A stretch of 64,000 nt of DNA from Kwoniella bestiolae CBS 10118 (Eukaryota > Basidiomycota > Tremellomycetes > Tremellales > Cryptococcaceae). The stretch spans positions 3,038,001 through 3,102,000 of the forward strand of contig NC_089241.1 in assembly GCF_000512585.2 (NCBI RefSeq), read 5' to 3'. Position 1 is the first letter of the stretch, and the number at the start of each line of letters is the position of its first letter. This document shows positions 46,075 to 58,786 of the stretch, in pieces. The notes under the pieces are model-generated. The model was not told the DNA's origin, searched no databases, and saw only the letters and a list, made by a program, of their open reading frames with translations. The position numbers and the translations under genes were made by a program.

Positions 46075-49000
46075 CTACATAGCCTCCCCATCCAGATCCT
46101 CATCCATAGCCTCCCCATCCAAATCATCATCCTCCATAGCCTCACCATCCAAATCATCTCCTCCTCCTGTAGCCTGCGGTGGAGGAGCAGAAGCAGATAT
46201 AGGCTTGAAAGAAGATTTGAATCCTGACGATTTGAATTTCCCCGAATCCTCTTGTTCATTTTTCTTCTGCTCCGCTATTATCTGTTCTTCCTTCTCTTCC
46301 TGTTTGGTCTTCGCATCTTTTGGTAATGCTAAAGTCTTGGTACCATCCAGTAATCCTCTCAGATACTCGGCGGTTTCAGAGTTGAATACGATCCTATACG
46401 TCTTCTCATCAATACTGACTAGCACAATGATGGAAAGTAGGTGATCACTAACCATCTCTCCCAGATCTCCAACACCGCCACTACCTGACCTTTAAACACG
46501 TCCGCACTGATCTTCCCAGAGTACGCCAGTAGACTCTGATACACGGTAGACAAGTGCGAGAACACAGGTGGTAATCTGCTTTCAAACGCTTGACGGTATT
46601 TCCACACGTTCGGTAAAGAAGATGCTGAATTATGCAAGATGTCAGAAATCAGATGTAGCCTTGCCATCTTCCTCGGAACTGGTGTAGCATCCAATCTGAC
46701 ACTCTGACACACTATCTCTGCAACCTGTATCATACATATATTTGATCAGTATACAACCGCAGACAGGATACGTGACGGATGCGCTCTCACCTCATCGGCT
46801 GCTTCTGCCTTCTTCAGCGCGAATTCCATTCCTCTAGCTATCTCTGCTCGTTTCCCACTCATCACTCGTAACATAGCTTCGAATCGTTTTCTCGCCAGTT
46901 TACCCAATTTACCTCGGACTACTCGCTCCTTTTCCGAGTCCTCGGCTGAATCGGATGAGTACATCGATGCGTATCCCTAGAACACATCCCAATTCAGTTA
47001 ACATCGGTAGCACGTATACAAGGACGAGTATAAGAACTCACCTCATCGGCGAAATCATCAGGCGGCGGTGTAGGTATCCGATACCTTGGATCCACACTCA
47101 GCTGGTAAAAGTGATATTCAGGCAGCTATTCCACCGCATCATCACCATCAGCACCGTCTAACGACACCAGGACGGAACACACGATACTCACATCCTCATT
47201 CACCAAAAAAGCAAACTTCGGATTCTCCTTCTCCTTCTTCCTCAACAGATCCTCGAACCCTCTTCCCACGTCTTTCACCCTATTAGCAACAGTCTTGATG
47301 AACTTCTTCTGCTCTTCGCTTATCCCACTCAGCCATTTATCTTTCGCAGAAGGCTTACGCGGGCGAGGCGAAGGTGATCTGGAAAGTGAATCAGACGAGT
47401 ATGAAGAGTATGAGGACCGACGACTCTTGTTCTTTCGTGGAGGAGGTGAAGGGGATCGAGAGGAGGAAGAGGAGTATGAGCGGGATCTGGCGGATCGATT
47501 TTTTGATTTTGATGATTTCGGTTTTGGCGAGTAGGATCTTGATCGTGAACGGGACCTCGATCTACCCCTGCCCTTTTTCCTAGTGTCATCATGATCTCTC
47601 TTATCGTCTCTGTGCCTATCGCTATCTCGGTGTTTGACGGGTGAGGCTGATCGACCTCTTTTCTCCCTGCTATCTCGACCGGACCCAAGATCTGCATGAC
47701 CCGTAAGATCAGCTGTGTCATAAAGGGAAAGGGTTTCACATGAGCTCACCATAGATGGGTCTGAGAGGCATAGGAACAGGTTTACTCCATCCCACCCTGA
47801 GCACACAACCTCCCCATTCCAGCCCGTCATACTCCCTCACAGCTCGCTCAGCATCTTTACGTTTCATGTAAGACACAAAACCAGATAATCCAGCTTTGCT
47901 TCGTCTTGATATTGTCATTGACGCGCCGACAGAGGTATCTTCATCGCCCCGGGCTATAGTACGATGAGAATTTCAGTCTGGAGTATCTTCCATCAGGTTA
48001 ATGTTCGACTTACGCCACATGATCTTGACTGTACCGATAGGACCAAGCTTGGCAAAAAACAGACCCAGACTCTCTTCGCTGATGTTCGAAGGCAAGTTGG
48101 ACTATTACGCGAATGTCAGATAAATCCACCACGAGCATATTATACTATATGACTCACAATGAAAAGATTCGTCGTCTGTGCAAGGAGCGTGTCATCAGCA
48201 AATTTCCGACAGTGAGGCAGACGGTCGAACCCACCTCTTGATTTCCAACGATATGACTCCCTTTCTCCGATTCCCAAGCTGATCATAAGCTTACACGATC
48301 AGTACAACAATGTTAGGTTTTGCGAGATTCCAACTGTACAGACCTGCAAGTGCAGAGACGGATGATCCTTCCTCTGTTGGCTCATAAGATTAGCATGTCG
48401 TTTTCAAGTGGGGAAGATGTATAAATTCAGTTACTTACGCTTCGCCAGATGACCGAGACGTTCTTCTCTTGCATTTTGGTTGCTAAGGTGTCACAAGGAA
48501 ACCGTCAGCTATCAACAACACGGTGTCTAAATGAAAAGCTCACTTCTTGATCTCCTCCAAGAACGAGTCCATCGCTCTCTTCCCTTTTCTCATTGGCCCG
48601 GCACTGCTAGATGGCGGTGGTGAGGGAGCTTTCATCTGAGGTGGTGGACGTGGCTAGGGGTATCAGGCAATGTCCATTCAATGTACATTCCTCCATAGGG
48701 CAAGCTGGCGTCTGAGGATGGTGTGGACTCACCCTTCCATAACCCATCGCAGAAGGTCCTCTGGGTGGCTGAAACTGCTGTTGCTGTGTATATTGTGGCT
48801 GCTGCTGCGGCGGCATCTGATTTATACCATTATCGAACCCAGCAGGCCCCCTAGGAGGTTGATAAGGCATATCCATAGGTGCCCCTCCAGCTTTGACGAA
48901 CCCTCCTCCAGGACCCATAGGTCTCCTACCTGGCTGTCGAGTTCCTCCCAATGGAGCATTGTATGAGCTTGGCCCTTCGAATGCTTCTTCGTATTCCGCA

Positions 49001-49337
49001 TTGACCAGTCGTAGAGCTCTGCAAAGGTGAAAAAGCACAACGGCGTGAGCTTGACCTGAACTTGGGAGAAGGAGGGCGGTACTAGCTCACTCTTCCTCCT
49101 CTTTCTTCTTCTTCTCTTCTGCTTCTCTCTCTAGGTCCTTTTTGGTCTTCTTGGTAATTCCGTGACTGAAGGTCTTACTTTTCAGAGCGTTGAGTTCGAG
49201 TTGACGCTGAGTAAGAAGTATTATCAGCTTGGACAGGCCATGAAAGGAGAGAGGTAGCTGATATTCACCTTTGGAGGGAAGCTCTCGTCTTCCGAGTCTG
49301 ATCCTCCGAAAGCAGATAGGTCGAGCCTCGGGGGCAT
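46075..49337 (-). CDS. U2SURP: U2 snRNP-associated SR140 / U2SURP
   Basis: Component of the 17S U2 snRNP. The start is MPPRLDLSAFGGSDSEDESF at 49337. Then come RQLELNALKSKTFSHGITKK, a Glu/Lys helix, RALRLVNAEYEEAFEG (the family's characteristic AFEG segment), a Gly/Pro/Gln-rich linker, MDSFLEEIKK, an RRM (TTNLFISNLPSNISEESLGL, FFAKLGPIGTVKIMWPR-like, then SKAGLSGFVSYMKRKDAERA), an RS-rich domain (about 47660-47380), a SURP module (KKFIKTVANRVKDVGRGFED, NPKFAFLVNEDLPEYHFYQL), a CID-type region (RVVRGKLGKLARKRFEAML, RKMARLHLISDILHNSASS, WKYRQAFESRLPPVFSHLST) and WIVFNSETAEYLRGLL. An 18-nt exon (48158-48175) encodes TTNLFI of RNP2. The protein ends in three copies of D-L-D-G-E-A-M. Confidence 0.93.
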
Positions 49338-49641
49338 TGTATGTAGATAATCGAGAGTATGTTGAGGTGGTACTACTGATATAGCTTAAGAATCAAGATG
49401 AAAGAGGAATTATGTGTGTCGCTTTCTTTGCAACGTTGACCTCGTGTAGTAGCCGAATCCCAAGAACGGGATCAAATCTCGACAACCAAAGACGAAGGTC
49501 AAGGCGGTCCGAGCGTTGATGATGATGACAATTAACATTAAGAATACTCGTAGCAGTAAGAGTAGATGAGACTTGGTTTTATAATACTACCTACCCCATT
49601 CATTAAGCATCACTCAAACCCAGCAAGAAAAGACAAGCAAC
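49338..49641. other. Divergent promoter region
   Basis: About 0.3 kb lies between the start codons of U2SURP and the FAM192A gene. Nothing further is distinguishable. Confidence 0.45.
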
Positions 49642-50721
49642 ATGGACCCAAGTAAGATCCTAACCCCAGCAACAGGCTCGATAGGCTCCAGATTCGAATC
49701 CCAAGCTTCCATAGACGAGGCGAAAGAGAACAAGCAGAAAGCATGGAAAGAAGCGTATGCGAGGTGGGTGTGCTAAATGGCCAGCTCCTATTATGATATG
49801 ATGTATCATGTGGACCATAGCTCGTACTGACGAGTCTCTTGCCCTGTTGATAGGATAGGTCAAGAACCCCCTGCTGAACAGGCTGAGGAGGAGTACGATC
49901 CCCGGACGTTATACGAGAGACTGCAAGCCAAGAAGGTGGGTCTGACTTTTACTTTTACTTTGCACTGACACGTACTCATCACTTGATTTGTACCATAATC
50001 TAGGAACTGAAAAAGGAAGAATGGGATTCCAAGATGAAGCTCTCCAACCAATGGCGAGGGATCGACAGCGAGGAACAGCGGTTTCTCATGGAGAAAGACC
50101 AGGAGAAGAAGGCTGAGCAGAGAAAGGTGGAAGAGAGGGATGCGGAGGAATTGAGGGAGTACAGAGAGTGAGTAGATGTTATTTCCTTCCGTCCATCGTT
50201 GTTTTTTCGAGGTACATCTACAAAAGGAGATATGTCTATATGAGGGATCTAGAGATGAGTCTTACCTTGAATCGAATCATGTACCTCATTGTAAAATGTA
50301 CCTTGACATATTGTTATGAGTCGTCTTAATCGCTAATATATGTATATGTCCGAGCAGAAGACAAGCAGCCAAAGCTACCCAACCACACGAGCCACCCTCA
50401 ACATCTTCTTCAGCATCTACATCTACCGCAAACCAGCCAAAGAAAGTACCTCCCAAACCAGCTAGAAAAGACGTCAAATCCTTGATGAAAGGTGTAGTAG
50501 TCAAGAAGAAAGCCAAGCCTGCGTCGAGTACCACCCCAATTACAACACCGACGATATCTTCTCCTTCGAAAGCAGCATCTCCATCGAAAGTGGCGTCTCC
50601 ATCGACTCCATCGATAGGTATAAAACGCGATGCACCATCTGAGGAGGATACCGCGAAGCAGAAAGATGATGACGAGGTGGATGAGAAGAAGCGGAGATTG
50701 TCGATAACCGATCAGACGTAG
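49642..50721 (+). CDS. FAM192A/NIP30 (PSME3IP1) N-terminal domain protein
   Basis: Members bind the proteasome activator PA28-gamma in animals; the fungal role is unclear, as fungi generally lack PA28. The start is MDPSKILTPATGSIGSRFES at 49642. The NIP30 domain reads SQASIDEAKENKQKAWKEAY, AR|IGQEPPAEQAEEEYDPRTL, YERLQAKK|ELKKEEWDSK, FKLSNQWRG-like KMKLSNQWRGIDSEEQRFL and then DQEKKAEQRKVEERDAEEL. A disordered Ser/Pro/Lys-rich C-terminus follows (KARKDVKS-like, VVKKKAKP, DEKKRRLSITDQT-TAG). Four exons; the third intron (about 50170-50357) is 188 nt, long for this window. The domain match is clear; partner and role in a fungus are inference. Confidence 0.83.
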
Positions 50722-50935
50722 TATCCTTGTACGGACACATGTATGTATGAATAATGATAAACGTGCTTTACTTAGAACCTTGATTCGTCCACGCATACAT
50801 TCGGAAACTTTCCATATTCATATCTCATTCTATTTACAAGTATCAACTTTTATCTTACTAAAACGTATTTTCGGGTCGCTCAAAAGAAGAAAAAGCATTT
50901 ACACCAGGTAAACAACCAACTTGACCTATCCAACC

Positions 50936-53900
50936 CTAGAGGTTATCCCCATTAGGTACCTCACAAGGCTCAACACTCCAAATACCATCCGCGTAATCTT
51001 GGACGGATCGATCAGACGAGAAATCACCCATGTTGAACGCAGTCAAGATGGATTTCTTAGTCCATTCGGTCTTGTTGTTGGCGTAACATTCGTCCATGAG
51101 GTTCTCGGCGGCGAGGTACGAGCCGAAATCGTTGGATACCTATCACGACGAGATTAGTAAGCACAACTAACCTTCTTTCCGTAGTATCACGCCAAGTCTT
51201 GAGCAGAAAACACTCACCAGGTAGTAGTCATGCTCGTAAACAGTCTTCAACAACGATTCATAAGTGCTTCCTTCACCGAAAGTACCACTCTCAACAGCTT
51301 TGAAGACTTCGGCCAACTCGGCAGATCGCTGTTCCAAGGGAGTGGGTTGGTACGAGTTGGTGAATCGGACACCTTCGACTTGCTCGGTGAGGTGACCGAA
51401 GAGGAAGGATTGGTCTTCCCCTGCGTCTTCGGCGATTTCTAGATACGTGTACCAAGACCCATGATTAGTCAAAACCCTCTCTCACTCTACCACACCGGCG
51501 TATAGGATGACTCACCAACGTTGGCACCGTCAACCGTACCAAGCAAAAGAGCACCGTTCAATGCCAACTTCATATTGGAAGTACCGGAAGCCTCAGTACC
51601 GGCAGTAGAGATTTGGACGGAAACGTCCGAAGCGGGCACAAGGACCTCCGCAATGGATACACTGTAATCTGGAATGAAGACAACTTTGAGGAGATGTCCA
51701 ACATCAGGATCATTGTTGACTACTCTAGCGACGTTGTTGATGAGTCGAATAACGAGTTTGGCAACGTAATAACCTGGTGCAGCCTTTCCGGCGAAGATGG
51801 CAGTGTGTTTGGTGATCTTCTTTCGCTCTTCGGGGGAAGCCTTCTTGATTCGTAAGTATCGGTAGATGACGGCGAAGAGGTTCAAGGTTTGTCTCTTGTA
51901 CTAAGTCATGTCCATGATGTTAGCTGCATACGACCCCACATATAGAGACAACTAACCTCATGAAGTCGCTTAATTTGGGTCATGAAGATACTCTCAATGT
52001 CCAAAGTGATACCAAGTTCAGCTTCAACGAGGTCAGCCAACTACAGAGTCAAAGGTCAGCTAATCGTCGGGACCTATTCCTTCATCAAGCGCTTACTCTT
52101 TGTTTGTTCTCCATCTTGATGCTGGTGAAAGCCTTTCTGAACTCCTCGTTCTCAGACATAGGTAATAGTTGTTTAAGAGTCTTGAGGTGAGTAAGCCAGT
52201 GGTCGTTGCCCAAAGTGTGGGTGATGAGAGCGGCAAGTGAAGGGTTACATTGAAGAAGCCATCTGCGATGAGAGAATCAGTGTACTGCAACGTCGAGCAC
52301 TGCGAGACTTACCTTCGAGGGGTGATACCGTTGGTGACCTGGGCGCATGTGTTTCTAAGTCAGCTTGGTTTTGCAGCTAAGTGTACGACTTAGCTTACGT
52401 TGGTGAAGAAGTCTCTACCCTTGAACTCTACGAAGTCCCTGAAGATAGTAGCTTGCAAGAGCTGACTGTGTAGCTCAGCTACACCGTTGACCTTGAAAGA
52501 TCCGACGATGGCGAGGTAAGCCATTCGGACGTATTTGGGTGTTCCCTCTGCCGTCCAAGACATTAGCAAGAGCTCTTGTCAATAACGTCTGCAATATCAA
52601 GCTCACCTTCGATGATACTCATTCGTCGCATTCGATCCATGTCACCCTATTACGAGGTCAGCTGAGATCAAGATCTATGGATGCGTGACTTCACTTACAG
52701 GGAATCGTTTAGCAACAGCTTGCATGAAATCGCTACATAGTCCGTCAGCTATCGATCAATTTCCATGGGCAGCTCTCTCACTAGTTAATCCTGTAGATGA
52801 TCTGCAAGTGTCTAGGTAACAAGGTTTCGAACAAGTCAAGTTGCCATCTCTCGAGGGCCTCGGGAAGAACGGTGTGGCTGCCCAAAAATTGTCAGCTGGG
52901 CAGCTACATATTGGTATAACGTATAGCTCACTTAGTGTAGGCGAACACCTTGGTGGTGATGTTCCAAGCCGTCTCGTAGGATAGCTCTTCCTCATCGATC
53001 AGGATCCTCATGAGTTCAGGGATAGCGAGAGTAGGATGAGTATCGTTCATTTGGATACAGACGTAGTCGGGAAGATCGGTCCAAGGAAGATCGAGCTTGG
53101 TGAATCTTCTGAGGATATCTTGAAGAGATCCGGAGACCCAAACTATAGATCTGAATAAGCATAGGAATGTCCAAATAGTATCGACAGCGAGATGTGACTT
53201 ACGGTATTGTTGCATGATTCGGAGCTTCTTACCAGCGTACATGTTATCGTTAGGGTAAAGAACTCGAGTCTATCGTTTGATTGTCAGCTTTAAGCTCCCC
53301 TATCGGCATCATACAGCTGGCCAACCCACGATGTTCTCAACCTCACTACTAGCAGCAACAGAAGCCTCGTAATTACCAGCTACACCATGACTGTCAGCTA
53401 TTTCATAGGCATAATAGGGGTAGACTTACCATTGAATGAATTCAAATCGAAACCTTGAACGGGTTTAGCACTCCAGAGTCGAATATTGGCGCAGTTCTTG
53501 GTGTTGAAACCGGGGATAGGGGTATCATAAGCTACAGCGAGACATTCCATACCACCCGACCAGACGGCTTTGTCGGAATTGGGAACATTTTCTACTCGTC
53601 CGTAGAATCGGATGGGGTAAGCTACATCGAGACGAGCGATCTCCCATGGCTATGAGAAAATAGAGTGTAAGCTTCCTTTCCCCAGAACCTTTCCAAGTAA
53701 GGCTGAACGAAGTTTACGTTTTCTCGGTCGAGCCAAGGATCAGGAGCTTCAAGTTGCTCCCCGGTGCTGGAGATGAGTTGCTTGAAGATACCGTAGTTGT
53801 ATCTATATGCAGCGGTCAGCTATAAATCCAGCGGGGACGCAATGATGACAACTCACCGTAAACCGTAGCCCCAACCAGGGATGTTGAGAGTAGCCATACT

Positions 53901-55590
53901 ATCGATCTATACATCGGAGTCAGGGAATTTTTCGGACTGATAGATTGATAAGATAACACTCACGTAACAGGCAGCAAGTCGACCAAGACCACCGTTACCC
54001 AGCCCAGCGTCTCTTTCCTCGTTGAGCAAGTCTTCGAAGTTCTGCACAACAGAGCGATCAGCCAAGGCTACATCCCAATGCTTGATGCCGTTGTACTCAC
54101 GAAACCAAGCTTTTGGGTAGCACCCTCGTAGGTGTTTCTCATACCCAAGTTGAGAACAGCATTATCAAGAGATCGTCCAATGAGCCATTCGATGGAGAGG
54201 TAGTAGATTCTCTTGGGAGCTTTCTTGGTGTGATGGCTAGCATCAGGGATCAGCAAGGCGCTTGGGGAACAACATCTAGCTGAAAGCTCACAGGGCGGTC
54301 TCGTTCCATCGTCTAGATGAATATTCGTCAGCTAAGATCACCGGCTGAGCTGAATGAAACTTACTCGAGAAGCCTGTCTCGAACAGATAAAGCGGTAGCT
54401 TGGTAGGCAGCGATCTAACGATTCACCCTTAGTCAGCTGCCAGTACTCGACTTGCACACACACACACATTCCTTGACTCGTTGATCCGTTTTTTCCGATA
54501 TTTCCACATTAGATCCACACAGAGAGCTTCCAAATGCTCCACCCACACAACCGTGCACTCCTGCTTCTCACATGAGACTGCCACAGACCATGAGACCAGC
54601 AATTGCACTCACGGCGTCAATGTTATAAGCCTGCCTAGCCAAACTAGTAGACACATGCCTGACAACGGTATTGGCGACCTCCTGCTCATCCTCATGGTCA
54701 AATTCCATATCTTTCAAAGCGGTCTTCCAAGTCTTCTCATCTCCGATAGGCCATTCATCTTCCATAGTTACGACACCCTTCTGGGCGGGGAAGTATGAGC
54801 CCGTGAGGGATCTAACATGGCCTGGTCGTTCTTTTCCTGCGAGTCATATGACCAGAGTCAGCTTGAGCCGAGATACCACGTGCAGACAGACGTTGGGACC
54901 GAAGCGGTAGGCATTGAGGGACAAGGAGGTGATGAAGGGCCACTTACGAGGAGTAACGATAGGTACACCAATCTTGGAAGTATCAACCTGCTTCAATCCC
55001 TGTGGATGACCAGCAGACATGGAAGATCGTCTGGATAACCCAGGTTGATGGAGGCTGGGTGTTCTTGATTCATGAGAAGATTGTGATCTTGATCTTGCTC
55101 TGCCGAGGCTGACATCGCCTGGACCGGTGTAGACCATCTTTGTCAGCTTGTTTTCCACAGTATATACAGCACAGCGCAAGAGAAAAGAAGGTAATAGAGA
55201 TGAGAAGGATGAGTGGGAGATGCAATATCACCATGTCATTGACGGTGCACTGCGTTGGAGTAGGAGAGCAATGCCGCTAGCTCAGGAAGAAAGGAATGTA
55301 GATTAAGGTCCGAAGAGAGGGACGATGCGGAATGAAGATTGGGTGATTACGAGGGCCTCCGAGAGTAGTGGGAACGGGTGTGGGTAGAGCGAACACCTCC
55401 GAGCATGCTGGGGAGGGAGAAAGGTGTTGTAGAGGTGACAGTGAGGAAGACAATGGGGGATGGAGGTGCCCATAGCACGGGGGGGGGAATGGAACACTGA
55501 GACAGTATGATGACGCGAACGATACCACACAACACACTCACCACCATCCGAGGTATGTTTGTCCAGGTTCTCCTTTGTGAGACCGCTCAT
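50936..55590 (-). CDS. GPH1: Glycogen phosphorylase
   Basis: Phosphorolysis of glycogen to glucose-1-phosphate. Nearly the whole enzyme is visible across more than fifteen exons: RRLTG-like regulatory site HVRSLTGSYFPAQKG (about 54830), RRHVSTSLARQAYNID-like VVRHVSTSLARQAYNID, KRIYYLSIEWLIGRSLDNAV, DAGLGNGGLGRLAACYVDSM, GYGLRYNYGIFKQ, VCIQMNDTHPTLAIPELMRI, NITTKVFAYTNHTVLPEALE, NGITPRRWLLQCNP, QIKRLHEYKRQTLNLFAVIY, KVVFIPDYSVSIAEVLVPA, and EASGTSNMKLALNGALLLGT, whose Lys binds PLP. The end is DGIWSVEPCEVPNGDNL-TAG at 50936. The N-terminus is uncertain: exon 1 may begin MSGLTKENLDKH at 55590, but its donors leave a phase that does not fit the next exon, so MVYTGPGDVSLG at 55137 (good Kozak context) is an equal candidate. 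An Arg/Ser-rich leader with RRSS is present. A 21-nt exon lies at 54292-54312. Confidence 0.9.
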
Positions 55591-56336
55591 CTTGATTGAT
55601 AGTATGCTGCACTACGTGTACAAGCAGAGATGAGTGAGAAGAGTGAAGAAGGGAAGAAGAATAGATATGTAGGCTCTGGTAGATGGTATATGTATGCTGG
55701 TGTATGTATATATATATATGTGTGTGTTGTATGTGTTTTGTATGTGGGAAATGTTATCGTCATAACCTGATCTACTCTTCACTCGGCATGATTAGCAGTG
55801 GGATGATGAATGATCCGACGGGTACCCTATACAAAGGTACAATACTATTCAGGAATGTGGCATCAACACCCTGAATGGATAAAGTGATAGCGGATCAAGT
55901 AGAAAGAAAACACTCATGAACGTTTGTGATGCATCGTGGCGTGGCATACACAATACTCGACCAGCGCCGAGATAAACAGTCCCATAAGTCTAGAGCTCAG
56001 GTCGTCACCATCAGCCGTGAGATACATCGCAACTCTACATCCTTGGTTCAACATTTCACTCTCAGGAAATTTCGTACTCAAAGGAGACTCATCAAACAAC
56101 CTAAACGAGCTTAATAGTCTAATGCCGTAAATGATCATCTTCATGTAACAGCAACCCCATATGAGCCCCATTCTTACGGAATTTGTAAGAGGGCACAAAA
56201 TTGTTGTAGTTTACATCGTCAGCGTAATGTGTGCACTCTCACAATGGAATTTTCGACCACGACATTGTTCGCCAGATCACGATGATATGCTTATGCGCCT
56301 CACCTCTGTCATACAACAATCTCGAAAACCACCAAT
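55591..56336. other. Intergenic region upstream of glycogen phosphorylase
   Basis: This 0.75 kb holds the phosphorylase promoter and the 3' region of the TBC gene, both on the minus strand. A TATG/TG microsatellite lies near 55705-55735. I see no gene. Confidence 0.5.
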
Positions 56337-58508
56337 CTACAGCACATCCCTCAAAGCCTTCCTTACCCAGCCTATTCCTCTCCATATTGTACCTTCCAAA
56401 CCCCTTCCTTCCCTCCCTATCCAGCCCCTAATGACCATTCCCCACCACCTACCCCAGCTCGCCTGACTTCCCCCAGCTTTGAACCCATACACCGCTATTC
56501 CCACTCCCAGAACGACAATTCCTAATGCCAAGATCGTGTTAACGTTGTTCCTTGGATTTCTAATCGTTACTCTTCTCCTCTTTTCCTTCACAGGTTGTAT
56601 CTCCTCTTCATCCTCTGATATATCGCCCGCACCACGCATTACAACCTGCACATCAATCATCTTCAACATCTCCTCGGCATTCCATTCTTCCTCGTTCTCC
56701 TCCTTCGAATACGTATTTACCACACTTCCCTCACCCATTATTTCCTTTCCCCTTATGGCATGTCCATCCCAAGGGTACTTGTCCATCAACGTATCGGTCA
56801 ATTGGAATAGCACACTCAGTTTGATAGGTTTGTAGGGGTTGAGACTATCATCTTGAAGTTCGTCGAAAGTCGGTGTAGGGGTTGGTGAAACAGGTGGAGG
56901 ATCAGGTTCGGATGGCGTATCAGCGTATAGAGGAGGTAATCTGACGAACAAGGGATGTAGGAGCGTAGGATCGTCTTCGTACTCTGCTCCTAGCTGATGG
57001 GCAATCTCGAATATCTGAGGCTTCTTGAGTATCAAAATCTAAGAATAAAGTCGAGCATGTCAGTCAGAAATGTATTCATTATCAAATAAGTCAGGGGAAG
57101 GGGTAAAGTAGGTTGAATGACCCACCGAAGCAGCCAGATACACCGCCGATATTGGATTCCTAGCCAATAAGAAATCGAACATCCTCTGTATAGGCTGCAG
57201 ACTATCGCAATCGTGCGAAAACAGGGTCAAGACCCATGACAGAGCGAAGAAAGGTAATGTGGGCACTGGAGATATTTTGGCCGAGAATTGAGATAGTTCA
57301 GGATCGGCAGCTTTCAATATACGCTTTAATATCCTAAACATCATATAAGTATAACGTGTGGGTATAAGCAGAGAGCAGGTCTGATACTGGTGTATAAGAC
57401 AGCTCACCTGAGTAGACCCATCATACCTTCCATTCCTGATCCCATCGCGTCTCTCACCCTATTCAGACTGACCATCTCTGCGCATTTCCTCAATTCCCGC
57501 CAATCTGAGGTATCTCGACTTATAGCCTCGTAAGCCGGTGGCGGCGACTTCTCCTTGCCGTCATCGCCGGCTGTCCTTAGGCTTGTTTTTTCGTCGGCAT
57601 CGTTTGCTTCTCTATTACTGGCCAGCTTCTTATCCGCCTCTTCTATCTTCACCTCGTGCGATTTCGTATCGTTCTCGACGGGTGTCGTGAGTGCTTCGGG
57701 GGTCTGCTGATGGCTCCGTTCTTTACGTATCCTATTCCTAGAAGATGATCTTGATCTCGGAGGTGTTGGTCTTGGAGGGATGAATGTGAGATATAGGACT
57801 GAGAGGATATCATGATAGCCCTATAGGTTGTATCAGCTAACTCAACATTATCGAAGATGGAGCAGCCTGACCTGGAAATAGTTCAGAGCTGGATATTTCC
57901 GTAGAACCCCAACTATCAGGTGGTTGAGATCTGCTTGCAGTTCTATTTTACTTCGGGATGGTATTCCTACATACAAGCATACTATCAGTTTTGCTGGGCG
58001 AGCGAGTGATAAATACGAGCTGGAACGTTACGCACCTTTCGGATAAGTCACGAAAGATCTATCTGTATCTAGCTTCACTTGTCTCTCATTTGGATAAGGT
58101 TTTGGCTCAGAAGGTCCAGCTTCTGGCAGCTCGTCTTCCTCATTCTCTTTTTGAGGATGAGGCGATGAGGCTTTATCCTCTTCTGGCAGCGCCTGTTCGT
58201 CCGGATTTTGCTTCGTTATCACCGGTCCAGCAGCTTCACCAGCGAGCAGATGCGTTCGGAGAAGTTTGGACCTATCATAGATGTTTAGCAGAGTTACATA
58301 GAATACCGGAAAGCAGACAGCAGACTCACCAAGCTTTCTTCCTGATCTCTTCCCCACCAAACCCACCAGGTAAAGCAGATATCTTCCTTAAAGCTTTAAA
58401 ATCCCCCTCATCTATAGCTCGTTTCGTCCAGCTTTCTCTGATTGGTATCCATTGCATCTGCTGCTTTCCATCCGATGGATCGTCCTGTCTGGTGTGTATG
58501 ACTGACAT
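56337..58508 (-). CDS. GYP8: TBC-domain Rab GAP, TBC1D20/Gyp8 type, C-terminally anchored
   Basis: GTPase-activating protein for Rab1/Ypt1-type Rabs at ER or early Golgi membranes. The start is MSVIHTRQDDPSDGKQQMQW at 58508. TBC features: the Arg finger region RQVKLDTDRSFVTYPKG, the linker SKIELQADLNHLIVGVLRKY, and the Gln finger LNYFQGYHDILSVLYLTFIP, which is distinctive of TBC1D20/Gyp8. A disordered charged insert of about 100-140 residues (about 57780-57480) interrupts the domain. It then resumes with MVSLNRVRDAMGSGMEGMMG, LPFFALSWVLTLFSHDCDSL and QRMFDFLLARNPISAVYLAA, then KKPQIFEIAHQLGAEYEDDP. Near the C-terminus a hydrophobic segment VNTILALGIVVLGVGIAVYG (about 56520-56460) fits the tail anchor of this subfamily; about 45 residues follow it. 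The stop is at 56337-56339. Confidence 0.86.
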
Positions 58509-58786
58509 TGCAGAATGTTGCGTATTATCTTTCGGCTGACAAGAAGGTGATATGACTTGACAAGACAGACTACTGTGGTGGTACTCATAAGAGCAAGGTG
58601 ATACGTCACACTCACACCCAAAGTGGAGGTGAAGGTGTTACACTAGTAGTTGTTGGTTATTTGAACATCGATTTGTGCTATTCATATATGTTCATGCATG
58701 TTCCTCATTATATCAAGCATGTCTTTCTCAAACGTCATCCTTACTTCCCTCATATACGATCACATCGCCTCGCGGTCTATCATACA

